Shown here: in pieces, positions 17,790 to 27,586 of the stretch
Numbering within the stretch: position 1 is the stretch's first letter
Layout of the letters: each line of letters opens with the position of its first letter
Source: Aeromonas dhakensis
GTDB lineage: Bacteria > Pseudomonadota > Gammaproteobacteria > Enterobacterales > Aeromonadaceae
Direction: 5' to 3'
NCBI RefSeq assembly: GCF_000820305.1
Contig: NZ_CDBH01000045.1
Span: 124,001 to 188,000 of the forward strand
Length of the DNA: 64,000 nt
Notes under the pieces: model-generated
Seen by the model: only the letters and a program-made list of their open reading frames with translations
The model's database searches: none
What the model was told of the DNA's origin: nothing
Made by a program: the position numbers and the translations under genes

Positions 17790-19768
17790 GGGGTCACTAT
17801 GTTGAACCAGAAGTTGAACTTGTCGAGCAGGCCGACGAAGTCGCTGAAGGTCTGCTGGTTCCCTTGAACCTTGATCTCGCCGCTGGCGATCTTCTGCTCC
17901 AGCGTGCCCTGGCCCAGCTGGATGTCGTCCAGGGTCTGCTTGCTCAGGGTGAGGGTGACATCCGGCTTGGCGGCATAGTGGGTGGTGTGATTGAGTACGG
18001 CGTTCTCCAGGCTCAGGGTGTGTTGCTCCCCGATGTCGGTGAAGTTCATGTTGATGACCATCTTCTTACCGGCCGCTTTCTCCGGATTGATCCGCACCGC
18101 CAGATAGTCGAACAGCATGCTGGGACTCATGGCGCGAATGGTGTCCGGCGAGGCGGTGACGGTACCGCCAGCGGTGGGCACGCCGTTGCGCAGCTCATAG
18201 GCCCCCTGCAGATAGACGGAGCGCCATGGGCCGGACTCGGCCTGATAGCCCAGCTGCTCGAGCGCATCGGCCAGCAGCAGCTTGCCCTCCTGATTGTTCG
18301 GGTTGGCGAACACCAGGTGCTTGAGCACTTCCGCGACCCAGCGATATTCCCCCTTGTCGAAGGACGCCTTGGCTTTCTTCAGGAGCGCCTGCTCACCGCC
18401 CATGAACTCGACGTATTTGGGGCCGACCATCTCGGGTGGCAGGTTGTCCAGATCGGAGGGGTTGCCGGAGTACCAGCCCATGTAGCGCTGATAGACGGCC
18501 CGGCTGTTGTGGCGCAGGGTGCCGTAGTAACCGCGGTTCGGCCAGAAGTCGTTGAGCTCGGGGGGCAGGGCAATCTTCTCCGAAATCTCCTCACCCGTGT
18601 AGCCCATGTTCATCAGCCGCACCGACTGGTCGTGGATGTACTTGTAGAGATCCCGCTGCTTCTTGAAGTAGTCGACGATGCTGGCATTGCCCCAGCGCGG
18701 CCAGTGGTGGCTCTGGAACTTGACCTGGGCCTGGTCGCCCCAGGTCTCGATGGTCTCGTTGAGGTAGCTAGACCACTTGAGCGCATCGCGCACCTGGGCG
18801 CCGCGCAGGGTGAGGATGTTGTGCATGGTGTTGGTGGTGTTCTCAGCCATCCAGAGCGCCTTGCTGTCCGGGAACCAGGTGTTCATCTCGGCCGGTGCTT
18901 CGGTGCCCGGGGTCATCTGGAAGATCATCCGTACGCCGTCCAGAGTAACCTCTTCCCCGCTCTTGGTGATGAAGCGGGTCGGCAGCAGCAGGGAGGGCAC
19001 GCCGGCGGAGACGGTCTGCCCCAGGCCGCCATTCACGCTGCCCTGGGCATTGCGCGGCAGCAGGGCGCCATACATGTAGACGGCGCGGCGGGCCATGGCG
19101 TTGCCGGCGATGACGTTTTCCGAGACAGCATGTTCGGTGAACCCTTCGGGGGCGATGATCTGAACCCCGTTCTTTTTCACCTCGTCCGGCGAGTTGAAGA
19201 GGCCGGCGGCCCCGCCGTAGTGATCCACGTGGGAGTGGCTGTAGACCACGGCAGTGACCGGTCGCTCGCCCAGGGTCTGGTTGATGAAGGCGAGGGCCGC
19301 CTTGGCGGTCTGCGGCGAGATCAGCGGGTCGAAGACGATCCACCCCTTGTCGCCCTGGATGAAGGTGATGTTGGAGAGATCGAAGCCGCGGATCTGGTAA
19401 ATCTTGTCGGTCACCTTGAACAGCCCGTACTCCATGTTCAGCTGGGCATTGCGCCACAGGCTCGGGTTGACGGTATCCGGCGCCGTCTTGTCCAGGCCGA
19501 TGTAGGTCTTGTATTGCTCCAGATCCCACACCACGTTGCCCTTGTCATCCTTGATAGTGAGGGTATCCGGTTTGGCGATAAAGCCGCGCCGGGCGTCCTC
19601 GAAATCCTGCTTGTCGTTGAATGGCAGGGTGTGCAGCACATTCTGGTTGGCCTGGATGGTAAATTCGCTGGCGGGCTTGGGGTTGATGACGGCCCAGGCC
19701 GGCTGCAACAGCAGGGAGCCGGAGAGCCATAGGGTGACAATGGTGTGCGTCGAGAACTTGAGCTTCAT
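17786..19768 (-). CDS. Periplasmic alkyl-sulfatase, SdsA1/YjcS type
   Basis: A 660-residue secreted enzyme predicted to cleave primary alkyl sulfates such as dodecyl sulfate. After a signal peptide (about residues 1-26) comes a metallo-beta-lactamase domain with the di-zinc motif YSHSHVDHYGG (His178, His180, Asp182, His183), a second ligand region around MAENTTNTMHN, and a QSHHWPRWGN stretch. A helical dimerisation region follows, and the C-terminal about 120 residues resemble an SCP2-like lipid-binding domain (INMNFTDIGEQHTLSLENAVL). This is the full three-domain arrangement of SdsA1. GGAG lies before the ATG. A LysR regulator lies about 270 bp downstream in the order of the window, on the same strand. 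Confidence 0.92.
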   Translation of the reverse strand: MKLKFSTHTIVTLWLSGSLLLQPAWAVINPKPASEFTIQANQNVLHTLPFNDKQDFEDARRGFIAKPDTLTIKDDKGNVVWDLEQYKTYIGLDKTAPDTVNPSLWRNAQLNMEYGLFKVTDKIYQIRGFDLSNITFIQGDKGWIVFDPLISPQTAKAALAFINQTLGERPVTAVVYSHSHVDHYGGAAGLFNSPDEVKKNGVQIIAPEGFTEHAVSENVIAGNAMARRAVYMYGALLPRNAQGSVNGGLGQTVSAGVPSLLLPTRFITKSGEEVTLDGVRMIFQMTPGTEAPAEMNTWFPDSKALWMAENTTNTMHNILTLRGAQVRDALKWSSYLNETIETWGDQAQVKFQSHHWPRWGNASIVDYFKKQRDLYKYIHDQSVRLMNMGYTGEEISEKIALPPELNDFWPNRGYYGTLRHNSRAVYQRYMGWYSGNPSDLDNLPPEMVGPKYVEFMGGEQALLKKAKASFDKGEYRWVAEVLKHLVFANPNNQEGKLLLADALEQLGYQAESGPWRSVYLQGAYELRNGVPTAGGTVTASPDTIRAMSPSMLFDYLAVRINPEKAAGKKMVINMNFTDIGEQHTLSLENAVLNHTTHYAAKPDVTLTLSKQTLDDIQLGQGTLEQKIASGEIKVQGNQQTFSDFVGLLDKFNFWFNIVTP

Positions 19769-20036
19769 CTGTTTTCTCCAGATTGTGGTGGGCAGGCCGG
19801 ACCAAGTGTAGTCAGACTCTGATGCCTCCCAGTAATAAACAGGGTGAGTGACGGGTAACCGAGATAGCGCCTGACGACATATCCCATGAACATGGTCAGC
19901 ATCGCTCTGTTAGTCGGGCGTTGCGGCATTGCGCCGAGGGCACGGCAACGGGGTCGGCACCAGAGTAGTCAAGCCGGCCGCAACAATCATGGCAGCCGGC
20001 AATAAACGACAGTTAAGCGGTGGTTAAATGAGGGGG

Positions 20037-20945
20037 TCAGCTTGCGGCAATCAGGTGCAGTTGGCGGATAAACCACTGGAGGGCGGGATCCCGGCCCTGC
20101 GCCTGGTGCCAGCTGATGTAGACGGGACAGTGGCTGGAGGCCCAGGGCAGCGGAAAATCCTTGAGCCGCAGGGTGTCGCGCACCTGTGCGACATGCCACT
20201 GGCTGACCACGCAGAGCCACTCGGTCTGGCTGACCAGGGAGAGGGCGGTGAGCAGGGCGTTGCTCTCATAGGCAATCTTGCGGGGAGGCAGGGCCTGGTC
20301 ACTGAGGCTGCGGATGACCCAGTCGTCCTTGCGGCGCACATCCCAGACCACGTGCTCCTCGGCAAAGAAGGTCTCGAAGTCGAGGCTCTCCCCGATGCGC
20401 GGATGATCGGCGTGACAGGCCACCCTGAGCTCCAGGGTCAGCAGGGATTCGTTGCAAAAGCCGGTCTCTTCCAGCGCCGTGCTGGCCAGCACCAGGTCGA
20501 TGTTGCGAAGGCGCAGCGCCTGCTGACGCAGGTGCTCTTCAAACATGCCGGGCACCGACTCCACCCGACAGTGGGGCGCCACCCTGGCCAGATGGGCGAG
20601 CAGCGCCGGCAACAGCAGGAGATCGAGGTCCGGGTGGCTGGCGATGCGAAAGATACGCTGGCTGGTGAGGGGATCGAACGCCTGATTGAGCAGCAGGGAG
20701 CGTTCCATGGTATGCAGGGCGGTGCGGATCTCCCGGTGCAGGGCGAGGGCACGGCTGGTGGGGATGATCCCGCGGCCATCGCGGCGAAACAGGGGCTCGC
20801 CGATGAGGTCGCTGAGCCTGCGAATGGCCTGACTGATGGCGGCCGGGGTCATCTCCAGGCTGGCGGCCGCGGCCGATACCCCCTTCTCGGTCATGACGCG
20901 ATCGAAGATGCGAAACAGGTTCAGATCTATGTGGGAGTGGCTCAT
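20037..20945 (-). CDS. LysR-family transcriptional regulator, possible sulfatase regulator
   Basis: A 302-residue LysR protein. The winged helix-turn-helix spans about residues 8-66 (LNLFRIFDRVMTEKGVSAAA, then MTPAAISQAIRRLSDLIGEPLF). The 'DLNLFRIF' opening is typical of the NodD/LeuO/YbeF branch. A strong AGGAGG precedes the ATG. It is upstream of, and on the same strand as, the alkyl-sulfatase operon, separated by about 268 bp of spacer (19769-20036) in which no gene was seen. In Pseudomonas sdsA1 is controlled by a LysR protein SdsB1, so a similar job is plausible but not shown. Confidence 0.9.
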   Translation of the reverse strand: MSHSHIDLNLFRIFDRVMTEKGVSAAAASLEMTPAAISQAIRRLSDLIGEPLFRRDGRGIIPTSRALALHREIRTALHTMERSLLLNQAFDPLTSQRIFRIASHPDLDLLLLPALLAHLARVAPHCRVESVPGMFEEHLRQQALRLRNIDLVLASTALEETGFCNESLLTLELRVACHADHPRIGESLDFETFFAEEHVVWDVRRKDDWVIRSLSDQALPPRKIAYESNALLTALSLVSQTEWLCVVSQWHVAQVRDTLRLKDFPLPWASSHCPVYISWHQAQGRDPALQWFIRQLHLIAAS

Positions 20946-21175
20946 CTATACCTCCTCTGCGGGCCTGGTCGTGTGGCGCCAGGCGCTGGCTGTCGCCGGG
21001 CCCCGCCATGGGGTGAAGGGCGCCTGAGGGGCTGCGCAGGATCCGCTGCCCCAGCTCACATTGTGGCGGGCGTGGCTGACTGAGAACTTAACGAGCAGCA
21101 TATGACCATCGCTGAGGCAGAAGAAGCGCCTTTCGGGGCTCTTTTACCGAGAAATGGTGGCGTCGGCAACCTGGC

Positions 21176-21189
21176 TTGATCTGCATCAA
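21176..21189. promoter_or_regulatory. Consensus FNR-type site
   Basis: TTGAT-CTGC-ATCAA is a perfect match to TTGATNNNNATCAA. Its centre is about 76 bp upstream of the ATG of the 62-residue ORF at 21259. The wider spacer, 20946-21258 (313 bp), also contains the promoter region of the divergent LysR gene; nothing else was recognised in it. Confidence 0.7.
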
Positions 21190-21258
21190 GTTTGTAACGC
21201 TCTGGTTACTTTACGGTCGAAAAAGGATGTGGGTAGTAGGTAACAGAAGGATGGATGT

Positions 21259-21447
21259 ATGGAACTTGAAAGGGACCCGAGATGTTATACCGACGTCTGT
21301 ATCGACGGTAAGTGGTATCACTATGACCACTGCAGCACGCACGTTTACATGCTGATGGGAGGGGCGGCACCGAGCATGACGCTGGCTTATGAGCCCAGCA
21401 GCGAGGAGGAGTTGATCGAGATGCTCCGCCAGCTCGCCTGCGGTTGA
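21259..21447 (+). CDS. Small Cys/His-containing protein, 62 residues, unknown function
   Basis: The product has a cluster of potential metal ligands: CYTDVCIDGKWYHYDHCSTH contains three cysteines and three histidines within about 20 residues, then a hydrophobic stretch and an acidic helix SSEEELIEMLRQL. AAGGA lies seven bases before the ATG. A consensus FNR site upstream suggests induction without oxygen, and a strong hairpin follows the stop. I do not recognise the family. The clustered Cys/His could bind zinc or iron, which is an inference. Confidence 0.65.
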   Translation: MELERDPRCYTDVCIDGKWYHYDHCSTHVYMLMGGAAPSMTLAYEPSSEEELIEMLRQLACG

Positions 21448-21458
21448 ACCATATTGCT

Positions 21459-21487
21459 GCGGCCATCGGCAGCTTGCCGATGGCCGC
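21459..21487. terminator. Bidirectional terminator between two small convergent genes
   Basis: A 13-bp perfect stem (GCGGCCATCGGCA / TGCCGATGGCCGC) with a GCT loop, followed by ATTTCG on the plus strand. Confidence 0.75.
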
Positions 21488-21511
21488 ATTTCGTCTATCT
21501 GCTCAATTTAC

Positions 21512-21802
21512 TCAACTTTCTTGGCGCTGTCCCCGCAGTGCCTTGCCGAGCGCCTGCACGGCGACGGCCGCGGCGTAACCGGCGTCTGACTTGCCCATCT
21601 CATCGGCCACGTAGAGGAAGTTGGAGCCATACTTCTCCACCGCCTCGCGCGGGTTGGCCGCGTCGATGAAATCCTCTTCTATCTCGAACCCCTGCGCCAG
21701 CAGCGCGGCTTTCTCAATCAGAAAGGTGGGGGAGGCCATGTCGATAAAGGTGTACTGCTGCCGGTTGGAGGCCGGGATAGAGAAAAACTGGTACTTCGCC
21801 AT
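21512..21802 (-). CDS. Hypothetical protein, 96 residues
   Basis: A small soluble protein starting MAKYQFFSIPASNRQQYTF with the motif YGSNFLYVADEMGKSDAGYA. GAGG precedes the ATG by about eight bases. I do not recognise a domain. It lies alone, ending at a terminator shared with the convergent 62-residue ORF; the 278 bp upstream (21803-22080) shows no other gene. Confidence 0.7.
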   Translation of the reverse strand: MAKYQFFSIPASNRQQYTFIDMASPTFLIEKAALLAQGFEIEEDFIDAANPREAVEKYGSNFLYVADEMGKSDAGYAAAVAVQALGKALRGQRQES

Positions 21803-22080
21803 TTGCGATACCTCGCCTGAACTTGTGTGTCGTGATGCGAGCTTCCTCTCGCCAAACTTTCGTCGAACTGTTTCTCGGGCGTCGAACTGATCCCCGGGCC
21901 TGTTGCAGGCAATAAAGGTAACGTTCGAATCTTGTTGTGGCTGCAGATTACCCCGCTTTCATCTCATCGCACAATGGGTAGTCGATACTTTTTTCGCCAA
22001 GAAAAACAATGCAGCCTGACGGCCTGAATTTGCAAAAAAACCAGCCCGGCAAGGGGCTGGCGTGGGTGACGGGCGCCGGC

Positions 22081-24087
22081 TCAGAGCACGAAGCTTTGCA
22101 CCATGGCACGCAGCTGCTCGGTGAGCTGGTGGATCTGGCGGGCGGCGTCGCGGGCGGCGTTGGCTACCTGCAGCGCCTCGTCACTGCCATCGGAGATGCG
22201 CACCACGTTGCGCTCTATCTCGTTGACCACGGCCCCCTGCTGCTCGATGGCGCTGGCAATGACCGAGTTGGTGTCGACCATACTGCCCACCCGCTCGGTG
22301 ATGGCGCCAAAGGCCTGCTGGGCCTCCTGGGCCAGACCGACCCCCTCCTGCGCCTCGCGGCTGGCGGCGGACATGGCGCTGACCGAGGCGCGGGCGCCAG
22401 TTTGCAGCTGCTCGATCATCTGCTGGATCTCGACCGTGGCCCCCTGGGTCCGGCTGGCTAGGGAGCGTACCTCGTCGGCCACCACCGCGAAGCCGCGCCC
22501 CTGCTCGCCGGCACGGGCCGCCTCGATGGCGGCGTTGAGGGCCAGCAGGTTGGTCTGCTCGGCGATGCCGCGGATCACCCCGATGACGCCACCAATCTGG
22601 CTGCACTGCTGCTCCAGCTGGCCGATGGCCTCGGCGGTGCGCAGCACCTCGCGGTTGATGTGGTCGATGGCGATGATGGTGCGCTCGACCACCGCCTCGC
22701 CCTGGCCCACCACGGTCTGCGCCTCCTGGGTCATGCGGGCGGCCTGCTGGGCGTTGCCCGCCATGTCGTGGGAGGTGGCGGCCAGCTCCTTGATGGCGGT
22801 GGCCACCTGATGGGTCTCCCCTTGCTGATCGGCGATCACCTCCTGGGAGCGGCAGGTCCGCGCTTCGATTTCGGTGGCGCTCTCCACCACGCTGACGCCG
22901 TTCTCCCGCACCCGCAGCATCAGGGTGCGCAGGGTCTGCAGGGTCACGTTGTAATCCCGGCTGATGGCGGCCAGCTCATCCTGGCCGACGATTTCGATCT
23001 GCTGGCCGAGATCCTGGGCGTTGACCCGGGCGGCGATCTCCCGCACCCGGCCCACGGTGGCGCGCAAGGAGAGATAGGCGCCGATCATCAGGTAGAGATA
23101 GACCAGCAGGATAGCGGTCAGCGGCCCGGTCACCCACCAGAAGTGGCGCTGGTTGGCGGCCATGCGCTGGTGCAGATCCGCCTCCAGCCGCTGGCGCACC
23201 TGGCCCGCCAGCGCCGTGATGGCGGCATCCAGCCCATCCCCCAGCGCCAGCACCTCCTGGCTGGAGAGCTGCACCTGCTGATCCTTCATCATCTTGTTTT
23301 CCAGGGTGTCGACCCCCTGATGGGCCTGCTGCAACAGGGTGTCGGTCTGCTGGCCCAGCTCGCTGCGATAGGTGGGCGCCATCTCGTAGAGCAGGGTCAG
23401 GTCGGCCTCCAACTCCTGCAGGGTGGCGTTGATGAGGTCGAGGCGAAAGCGCAGCGCGCTATACCCTTGCGCCTGAAACAGGCCGAAGTCGGCGATGGTG
23501 GCGGCGCGATCCCGTACCTGGGCCAGCAGATCGCGCAGCTGCGGCAACCGCTCGCTGGCGAGCACCACCATGTAGTAGGTGCCGAGCGCGGGATCCTGCA
23601 CCAGGCTGCTGGCGGCGGTAATGCTCTTGTAGAGGTGGCGCACCTCGGTCAGCAGCTTGTCGTGGCGCAGGTTGCTCTGATCCACCTCGAGCCCCAGCGC
23701 CTCGTTTTGCAGGCCGGCCCAGCCCTGGGCGAGGGCATCAAAGGTGGGGTTTTGCTGTCCACTGGCGGCAAAGGCGGCCAGGCTCGCATCGACGGCCCGG
23801 GCCGCGGCCTTGACCTCCTCCTCGCCGACCGGGTTCTGCTCATAGCCGTGCCGGGTAACCAGGTTGCGATGGCTCAGCAGGGCCTGTTCGATGGCGGGCA
23901 GCGGTGCCAGCTTGACCACGCCGGCCAGCTCCTTGCGGGCCTGGGCATTGTCGTCCTGCAGCCGGCCCAGCAGGTTGGTCATGCTGTAGGCGAGCGGCAG
24001 CAGCATCAGGCATGACCAGAGCAAAAACTTGTACTTGAAGGAGAGCTGATTGCCGAGCCGGATGGCGGGCATGAATATCCATTTCAT
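22081..24087 (-). CDS. Methyl-accepting chemotaxis protein with a large periplasmic helical sensor
   Basis: A 668-residue chemoreceptor. The first membrane segment ([19 protein letters not shown]) is at about residues 20-38. The periplasmic part of about 270 residues looks all-helical, possibly a nitrate/nitrite-like or double four-helix-bundle sensor. A second membrane segment lies at about 320-343, then HAMP and the signalling domain with the tip [20 protein letters not shown]. The start at 24087 is chosen because GAGG sits six bases before the ATG and the membrane helix follows directly; the longer frame to 24225 adds unlikely Pro-rich sequence. The ligand is unknown. Confidence 0.93.
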   Translation of the reverse strand: MKWIFMPAIRLGNQLSFKYKFLLWSCLMLLPLAYSMTNLLGRLQDDNAQARKELAGVVKLAPLPAIEQALLSHRNLVTRHGYEQNPVGEEEVKAAARAVDASLAAFAASGQQNPTFDALAQGWAGLQNEALGLEVDQSNLRHDKLLTEVRHLYKSITAASSLVQDPALGTYYMVVLASERLPQLRDLLAQVRDRAATIADFGLFQAQGYSALRFRLDLINATLQELEADLTLLYEMAPTYRSELGQQTDTLLQQAHQGVDTLENKMMKDQQVQLSSQEVLALGDGLDAAITALAGQVRQRLEADLHQRMAANQRHFWWVTGPLTAILLVYLYLMIGAYLSLRATVGRVREIAARVNAQDLGQQIEIVGQDELAAISRDYNVTLQTLRTLMLRVRENGVSVVESATEIEARTCRSQEVIADQQGETHQVATAIKELAATSHDMAGNAQQAARMTQEAQTVVGQGEAVVERTIIAIDHINREVLRTAEAIGQLEQQCSQIGGVIGVIRGIAEQTNLLALNAAIEAARAGEQGRGFAVVADEVRSLASRTQGATVEIQQMIEQLQTGARASVSAMSAASREAQEGVGLAQEAQQAFGAITERVGSMVDTNSVIASAIEQQGAVVNEIERNVVRISDGSDEALQVANAARDAARQIHQLTEQLRAMVQSFVL

Positions 24088-24228
24088 ATGAAGCCTCGGG
24101 CCCCGAGGGGGGCATGTAGCGGGATGGCTGGATATTACTCCTCGCCGGGGAGGCTCGGTTGGAAGGGCGGTGGAAGTTGTGATCCTCTTGGCTTTTTCAC
24201 TCTGGAAGGGGGCTGAATGGGTCAAACA

Positions 24229-24255
24229 GACGGGCCACCCTCAGGGTGGCCCGTC
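24229..24255 (-). terminator. Terminator of the CyuP-like transporter gene
   Basis: A 12-bp stem GACGGGCCACCC / GGGTGGCCCGTC with a TCA loop, 26 bp beyond the stop on the minus strand and followed by TGTTTG on that strand. Confidence 0.75.
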
Positions 24256-24280
24256 GCCGATGACACAGGGTGCCGGCAGA

Positions 24281-25576
24281 TCAGTTGAAGGCGAGGAAGG
24301 GCGAGACGCAGAGCAGCAGACCGGTGACGATGATGATGTAGAGGGAGACCCCCTTGTACTTGTGCAGCGCCGGCACCTGATAGACCAGGTAGGCCGGGAT
24401 GAGGCAACCCACCATGCCGAAGATGGGGCTGCAGATGGAGGTGAAGCTCAGCACCGGGGCGTTGAGCACGATGGCTCCCCAGGAGAGCAGCACGGTGAAC
24501 ACCATGATGCCCTTGCCCACCAGCCCCTTGTTGATGCGATCTTCTGGCATCACCCGGCGCAGCAGGTTCATCGCCAGCCCCTGGCAGGCCTCGCGAAAGC
24601 CCAGATAGACGCCGAAGTAGGCGGTCATCACCGCGAAGATGTTGAGAGTGAGGCTGAGCAGCTTGAGGGTCTGGCCCGGCATGCCCTGGGCCACCATGGC
24701 CAGCGCCGAGATGTTCTCCTCGGAAGCCTTGACCGCCTGCTCGTGGCCCATGGCCAGGGTGAAGGAGACGGCGTAGAAGAACACCACCACGAACAGGATG
24801 CCGAAGGCGATGTTCATGGCGCGCATCGCCTTGAAACGGGCCACTTCCAGGGATTTTTCCCGCGAGCGGTAGGAGATCACCATGGGGCTCAGGCTCTGGA
24901 TGAAGAGAATGGAGGTGAGGGTGAAGGGGAGCATGACGATGGCATCCTTCAGCCAGTCACCGCTGGCCGGCATGGCGGTGATGTTGGCGACATCCCATTT
25001 GCCCACCATCATCAGGCCGAGCACTGCCACCACGCTGATCTTGGTCAGCACCATGAAGGTGGAGATCTTGAACAGCAGGTTCTCGCCGCGCGATGCCAGC
25101 GCCACCAGGGCGCAGATCAGCACCAGCCCGTAGAAGGGATTCTCGGAGAGCAGTTGCTGGGTGACCCCGAAGCTTTGCAGGAAGGAGGCGCTGTCATTGG
25201 TGATGGCGGTGGAGTAGACGAATACCCAGATCACCAGCATCACGAAGTAGAGGGCGCCAAGCAGCACGCCCCAGTTCTTGCCGAGGTAGCCGCTGATGAC
25301 GCTGGGGTAGTCCTTGCATTCGGGCGAGGTGGCCAGGGTATTGATGAAGAGGCGCTGGAACATGTACATGGCCGGGTAGCCGATCACCGCCGACAGCAGA
25401 AACACCCACAGCCCCATCAATCCTACCTGCACCGGCAGGAAGACGATCCCCGCCCCGATGGCCATGCCGATGCTCATGATGACCCAGCCCCAGTCGGTGC
25501 TGTCAAAACGAACCGCTTCTTTCCATTCCAGCGTGCCCATCACGGGCCGGGTGAGTGTCGTACTGTGCGCGTCCAT
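24281..25576 (-). CDS. Amino-acid transporter of the HAAAP family, CyuP/YhaO-like (cysteine or serine uptake)
   Basis: A 431-residue inner-membrane protein with about 11 helices, belonging to the SdaC/TdcC/YhaO group of hydroxy/aromatic amino-acid permeases (FDSTDWGWVIMSIGMAIGAGIVFLPVQVG is split by the family's typical GAGI motif; SLSPMVISYRSR in the middle). In E. coli YhaO (also DlsT, now CyuP) is encoded beside the cysteine desulfidase gene yhaM/cyuA. Here cyuA lies divergent across a 256-bp control region, which points to the same substrate. AAGG lies before the ATG. Serine/threonine specificity remains possible. Confidence 0.88.
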   Translation of the reverse strand: MDAHSTTLTRPVMGTLEWKEAVRFDSTDWGWVIMSIGMAIGAGIVFLPVQVGLMGLWVFLLSAVIGYPAMYMFQRLFINTLATSPECKDYPSVISGYLGKNWGVLLGALYFVMLVIWVFVYSTAITNDSASFLQSFGVTQQLLSENPFYGLVLICALVALASRGENLLFKISTFMVLTKISVVAVLGLMMVGKWDVANITAMPASGDWLKDAIVMLPFTLTSILFIQSLSPMVISYRSREKSLEVARFKAMRAMNIAFGILFVVVFFYAVSFTLAMGHEQAVKASEENISALAMVAQGMPGQTLKLLSLTLNIFAVMTAYFGVYLGFREACQGLAMNLLRRVMPEDRINKGLVGKGIMVFTVLLSWGAIVLNAPVLSFTSICSPIFGMVGCLIPAYLVYQVPALHKYKGVSLYIIIVTGLLLCVSPFLAFN

Positions 25577-25832
25577 AAAATACCTTGTTTTTGTAGGGGT
25601 AAAATCAAGTGCAAATATAGTTGAATGAAAAGTGGCAAAACAATGCCTTTTATCGCTCTTGTACCCAAAAAGGGAGGCTGATCACGCTTTCCATTTGCAC
25701 TATTACCGAATTTATCGCTGTTTTTGCAGGTTTTTGTTGAATGAAATGATTAATGAGCAAATAATGTTGAACGAGACAAGACTGTTGATTACAAATGATT
25801 GCAAAAATAATTGCATTTTAAGGAGTGGCGAT
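25577..25832. promoter_or_regulatory. Divergent control region with repeated TGCAAA half-sites
   Basis: This AT-rich 256-bp spacer separates the transporter gene from ridA-cyuA. It carries a 9-bp inverted repeat AGTGCAAAT (25608-25616) / ATTTGCACT (25693-25701), a TTTTTGCAGG at 25721-25730, and ATTGCAAAAATAATTGCATTT at 25798-25818 split around TGCAA/TTGCA, directly before the ridA ribosome-binding site. The recurring motif is a candidate operator for the YheO-type regulator encoded at the end of the operon or for a CyuR-like protein elsewhere. Confidence 0.5.
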
Positions 25833-26216
25833 ATGAAAAAGATCATAGTGGCGGATGCCGCACCCGATGCCATCGGTCCCTACAGCCATGGCACAGCCTA
25901 TGGCGACCTCATCTTTACCTCTGGCCAGCTGCCGGTGTGCAAACAGCAGGGCGGTGTGGTGGAAGGGGGCATCGAGGCCCAGAGCCGTCAGGCGCTGGAG
26001 AACCTCAAGCATGTGTTGGAGGCCGCCGGCGGCAACCTGGATACCGTGCTCAAGACCACCTGCTATCTCGCCGAGATCAGTGATTTTGCCGCGTTCAACG
26101 AGGTTTATAAACGCTATTTCCTGAAAGATTGTCCGGCCCGCAGCTGCTTTGCCGTGAAGGATCTGCCGATGGGTGTCAGGGTGGAAGTGGAAGCGATCGC
26201 TCACATCGCTGGTTAA
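25833..26216 (+). CDS. RidA-family enamine/imine deaminase
   Basis: A 127-residue YjgF/YER057c/UK114 protein. RidA hydrolyses reactive enamines such as 2-aminoacrylate formed by PLP or Fe-S lyases acting on serine and cysteine. The signature [23 protein letters not shown] carries the conserved arginine. AIGPYSHG and [10 protein letters not shown] are family marks near the N terminus. The ATG at 25833 has AAGGAG seven bases upstream; an open frame extends further but lacks support. It is followed after 22 bp by the cysteine desulfidase gene, whose product releases 2-aminoacrylate, so a detoxifying role in this operon makes sense. Confidence 0.92.
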   Translation: MKKIIVADAAPDAIGPYSHGTAYGDLIFTSGQLPVCKQQGGVVEGGIEAQSRQALENLKHVLEAAGGNLDTVLKTTCYLAEISDFAAFNEVYKRYFLKDCPARSCFAVKDLPMGVRVEVEAIAHIAG

Positions 26217-26238
26217 TGTTGATAGAAAGGGTGTTCTG

Positions 26239-27528
26239 ATGAAGCAAGCGTGGCAGCAGTATCTGCAGATTATTCAACAGGTTGTCAAACCGGCGCTGGG
26301 CTGTACCGAGCCCATCGCCGCCGCTTATGCCGCCGCCGTCGCCGCCCGGCAACTGGGCTGCAAGCCCGTCCGGCTGGAGGTGGTGGTGTCGGACAACCTC
26401 TACAAGAACTCCATGGGGGTCTATGTGCCGGGCACCGGCAAGATCGGGCTGGCCATCGCGGCGGCTGCCGGCGCCATCGGCGGCAACGCCGAGGCCGGGC
26501 TGGAGGTGCTGGCCGCCATCACGCCGGCCCAGGTCGCAGAGGCGCAGGCGCTGATCGATGCAGGCCAGGTGCAGGTGAGCCGCACCTCGGCCCCCGAGTT
26601 CATCTATTGCCGGGTCCGCTTGCTGGGCCTTGATGCAGAGGGCACCGAGCACAGCGCCGAGGTGACCCTGTGCGGCGGCCATACCCGCATCGTCGAGCAG
26701 CGCCGCAATGATGAAGTGACCTTCACGGCCGAGCAGGGCCAGGGCGGCGCCACCGGCGCCATCTGCGACGGGGTCGACATCAGCATCGCCGCCATTCATG
26801 AATTCGCCACCCAGGTGGAGTTCGAGCAGATCCGCTTTATCCTGCAGGCCTCCGAGCTCAACGGCAAACTCTCCGACGAGGGGATGAACAACCCTTATGG
26901 CCTCGAAATTGGCCGCACCATGCAGCAGAACATCCAGGCCGGCCTCATCGGCGAGGACGTGATGAACCGCATCGTGATGCGCACCGCGGCGGCCTCCGAT
27001 GCCCGCATGGGGGGCGCCAGCCTGCCGGCCATGAGCAACTTTGGCAGCGGCAACCAGGGCATCGCCGCCACCATCCCGGTGGTGGTCATCGCCGAGCGCT
27101 TTGGCGCCAGCGAAGAGCAGCTGGCCCGCGCCCTCATCATGAGCCACCTGGGGGCCATCTACATCAAGTCCCACTATCCGCCGCTGTCGGCCTTTTGCGG
27201 CAACACGGTCACCAGCGCGGCGGCCGCCATGGCCATGGTCTATCTGGCGGGCGGCAGTTTCGAACAATCCTGCCACGCCATCCAGAACGTGCTGAGCGAC
27301 AGCGCCGGCATGGTGTGCGACGGCGCCAAGGCCTCCTGCGCCATGAAGGTGAGCACCTCCTCCGGGGCGGCGGTGCGCGGCTTCCTGATGGCGCTCAACA
27401 GCCATGCAGTGTCGGGGCAGGGGATAGTGGCGGGCAACGTGGAGCAGACCATTCGCAACGTGGGCCAGATGGTCAAAGACGGCATGTCTGCCACAGACAG
27501 CACCATTATTGATATCATGTCCGCCTGA
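26239..27528 (+). CDS. cyuA: L-cysteine desulfidase CyuA/YhaM (UPF0597 family)
   Basis: This oxygen-sensitive Fe-S enzyme breaks cysteine into hydrogen sulfide, ammonia and pyruvate by way of 2-aminoacrylate. The 429-residue product matches YhaM. Cysteines likely to hold the cluster lie in [14 protein letters not shown] (about Cys23), in [17 protein letters not shown] and in [15 protein letters not shown]. It is related to the alpha part of bacterial L-serine dehydratase. AGG lies about eight bases before the ATG. It follows ridA and precedes a YheO-type regulator gene, with a CyuP-like transporter divergent, making a compact cysteine-use module. Confidence 0.93.
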   Translation: MKQAWQQYLQIIQQVVKPALGCTEPIAAAYAAAVAARQLGCKPVRLEVVVSDNLYKNSMGVYVPGTGKIGLAIAAAAGAIGGNAEAGLEVLAAITPAQVAEAQALIDAGQVQVSRTSAPEFIYCRVRLLGLDAEGTEHSAEVTLCGGHTRIVEQRRNDEVTFTAEQGQGGATGAICDGVDISIAAIHEFATQVEFEQIRFILQASELNGKLSDEGMNNPYGLEIGRTMQQNIQAGLIGEDVMNRIVMRTAAASDARMGGASLPAMSNFGSGNQGIAATIPVVVIAERFGASEEQLARALIMSHLGAIYIKSHYPPLSAFCGNTVTSAAAAMAMVYLAGGSFEQSCHAIQNVLSDSAGMVCDGAKASCAMKVSTSSGAAVRGFLMALNSHAVSGQGIVAGNVEQTIRNVGQMVKDGMSATDSTIIDIMSA

Positions 27529-27586
27529 GTGTCCCTGTCGGCTGCCGCCCTTGCCCGGGTCGGCGGCCCTTTTATAAGGTTTCAAT

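Noticed and set aside
25632..25832. N-terminal extension of RidA
   Set aside because: The extension has AT-rich intergenic composition and includes putative operator motifs; the ATG at 25833 has a strong ribosome-binding site and matches the family start.
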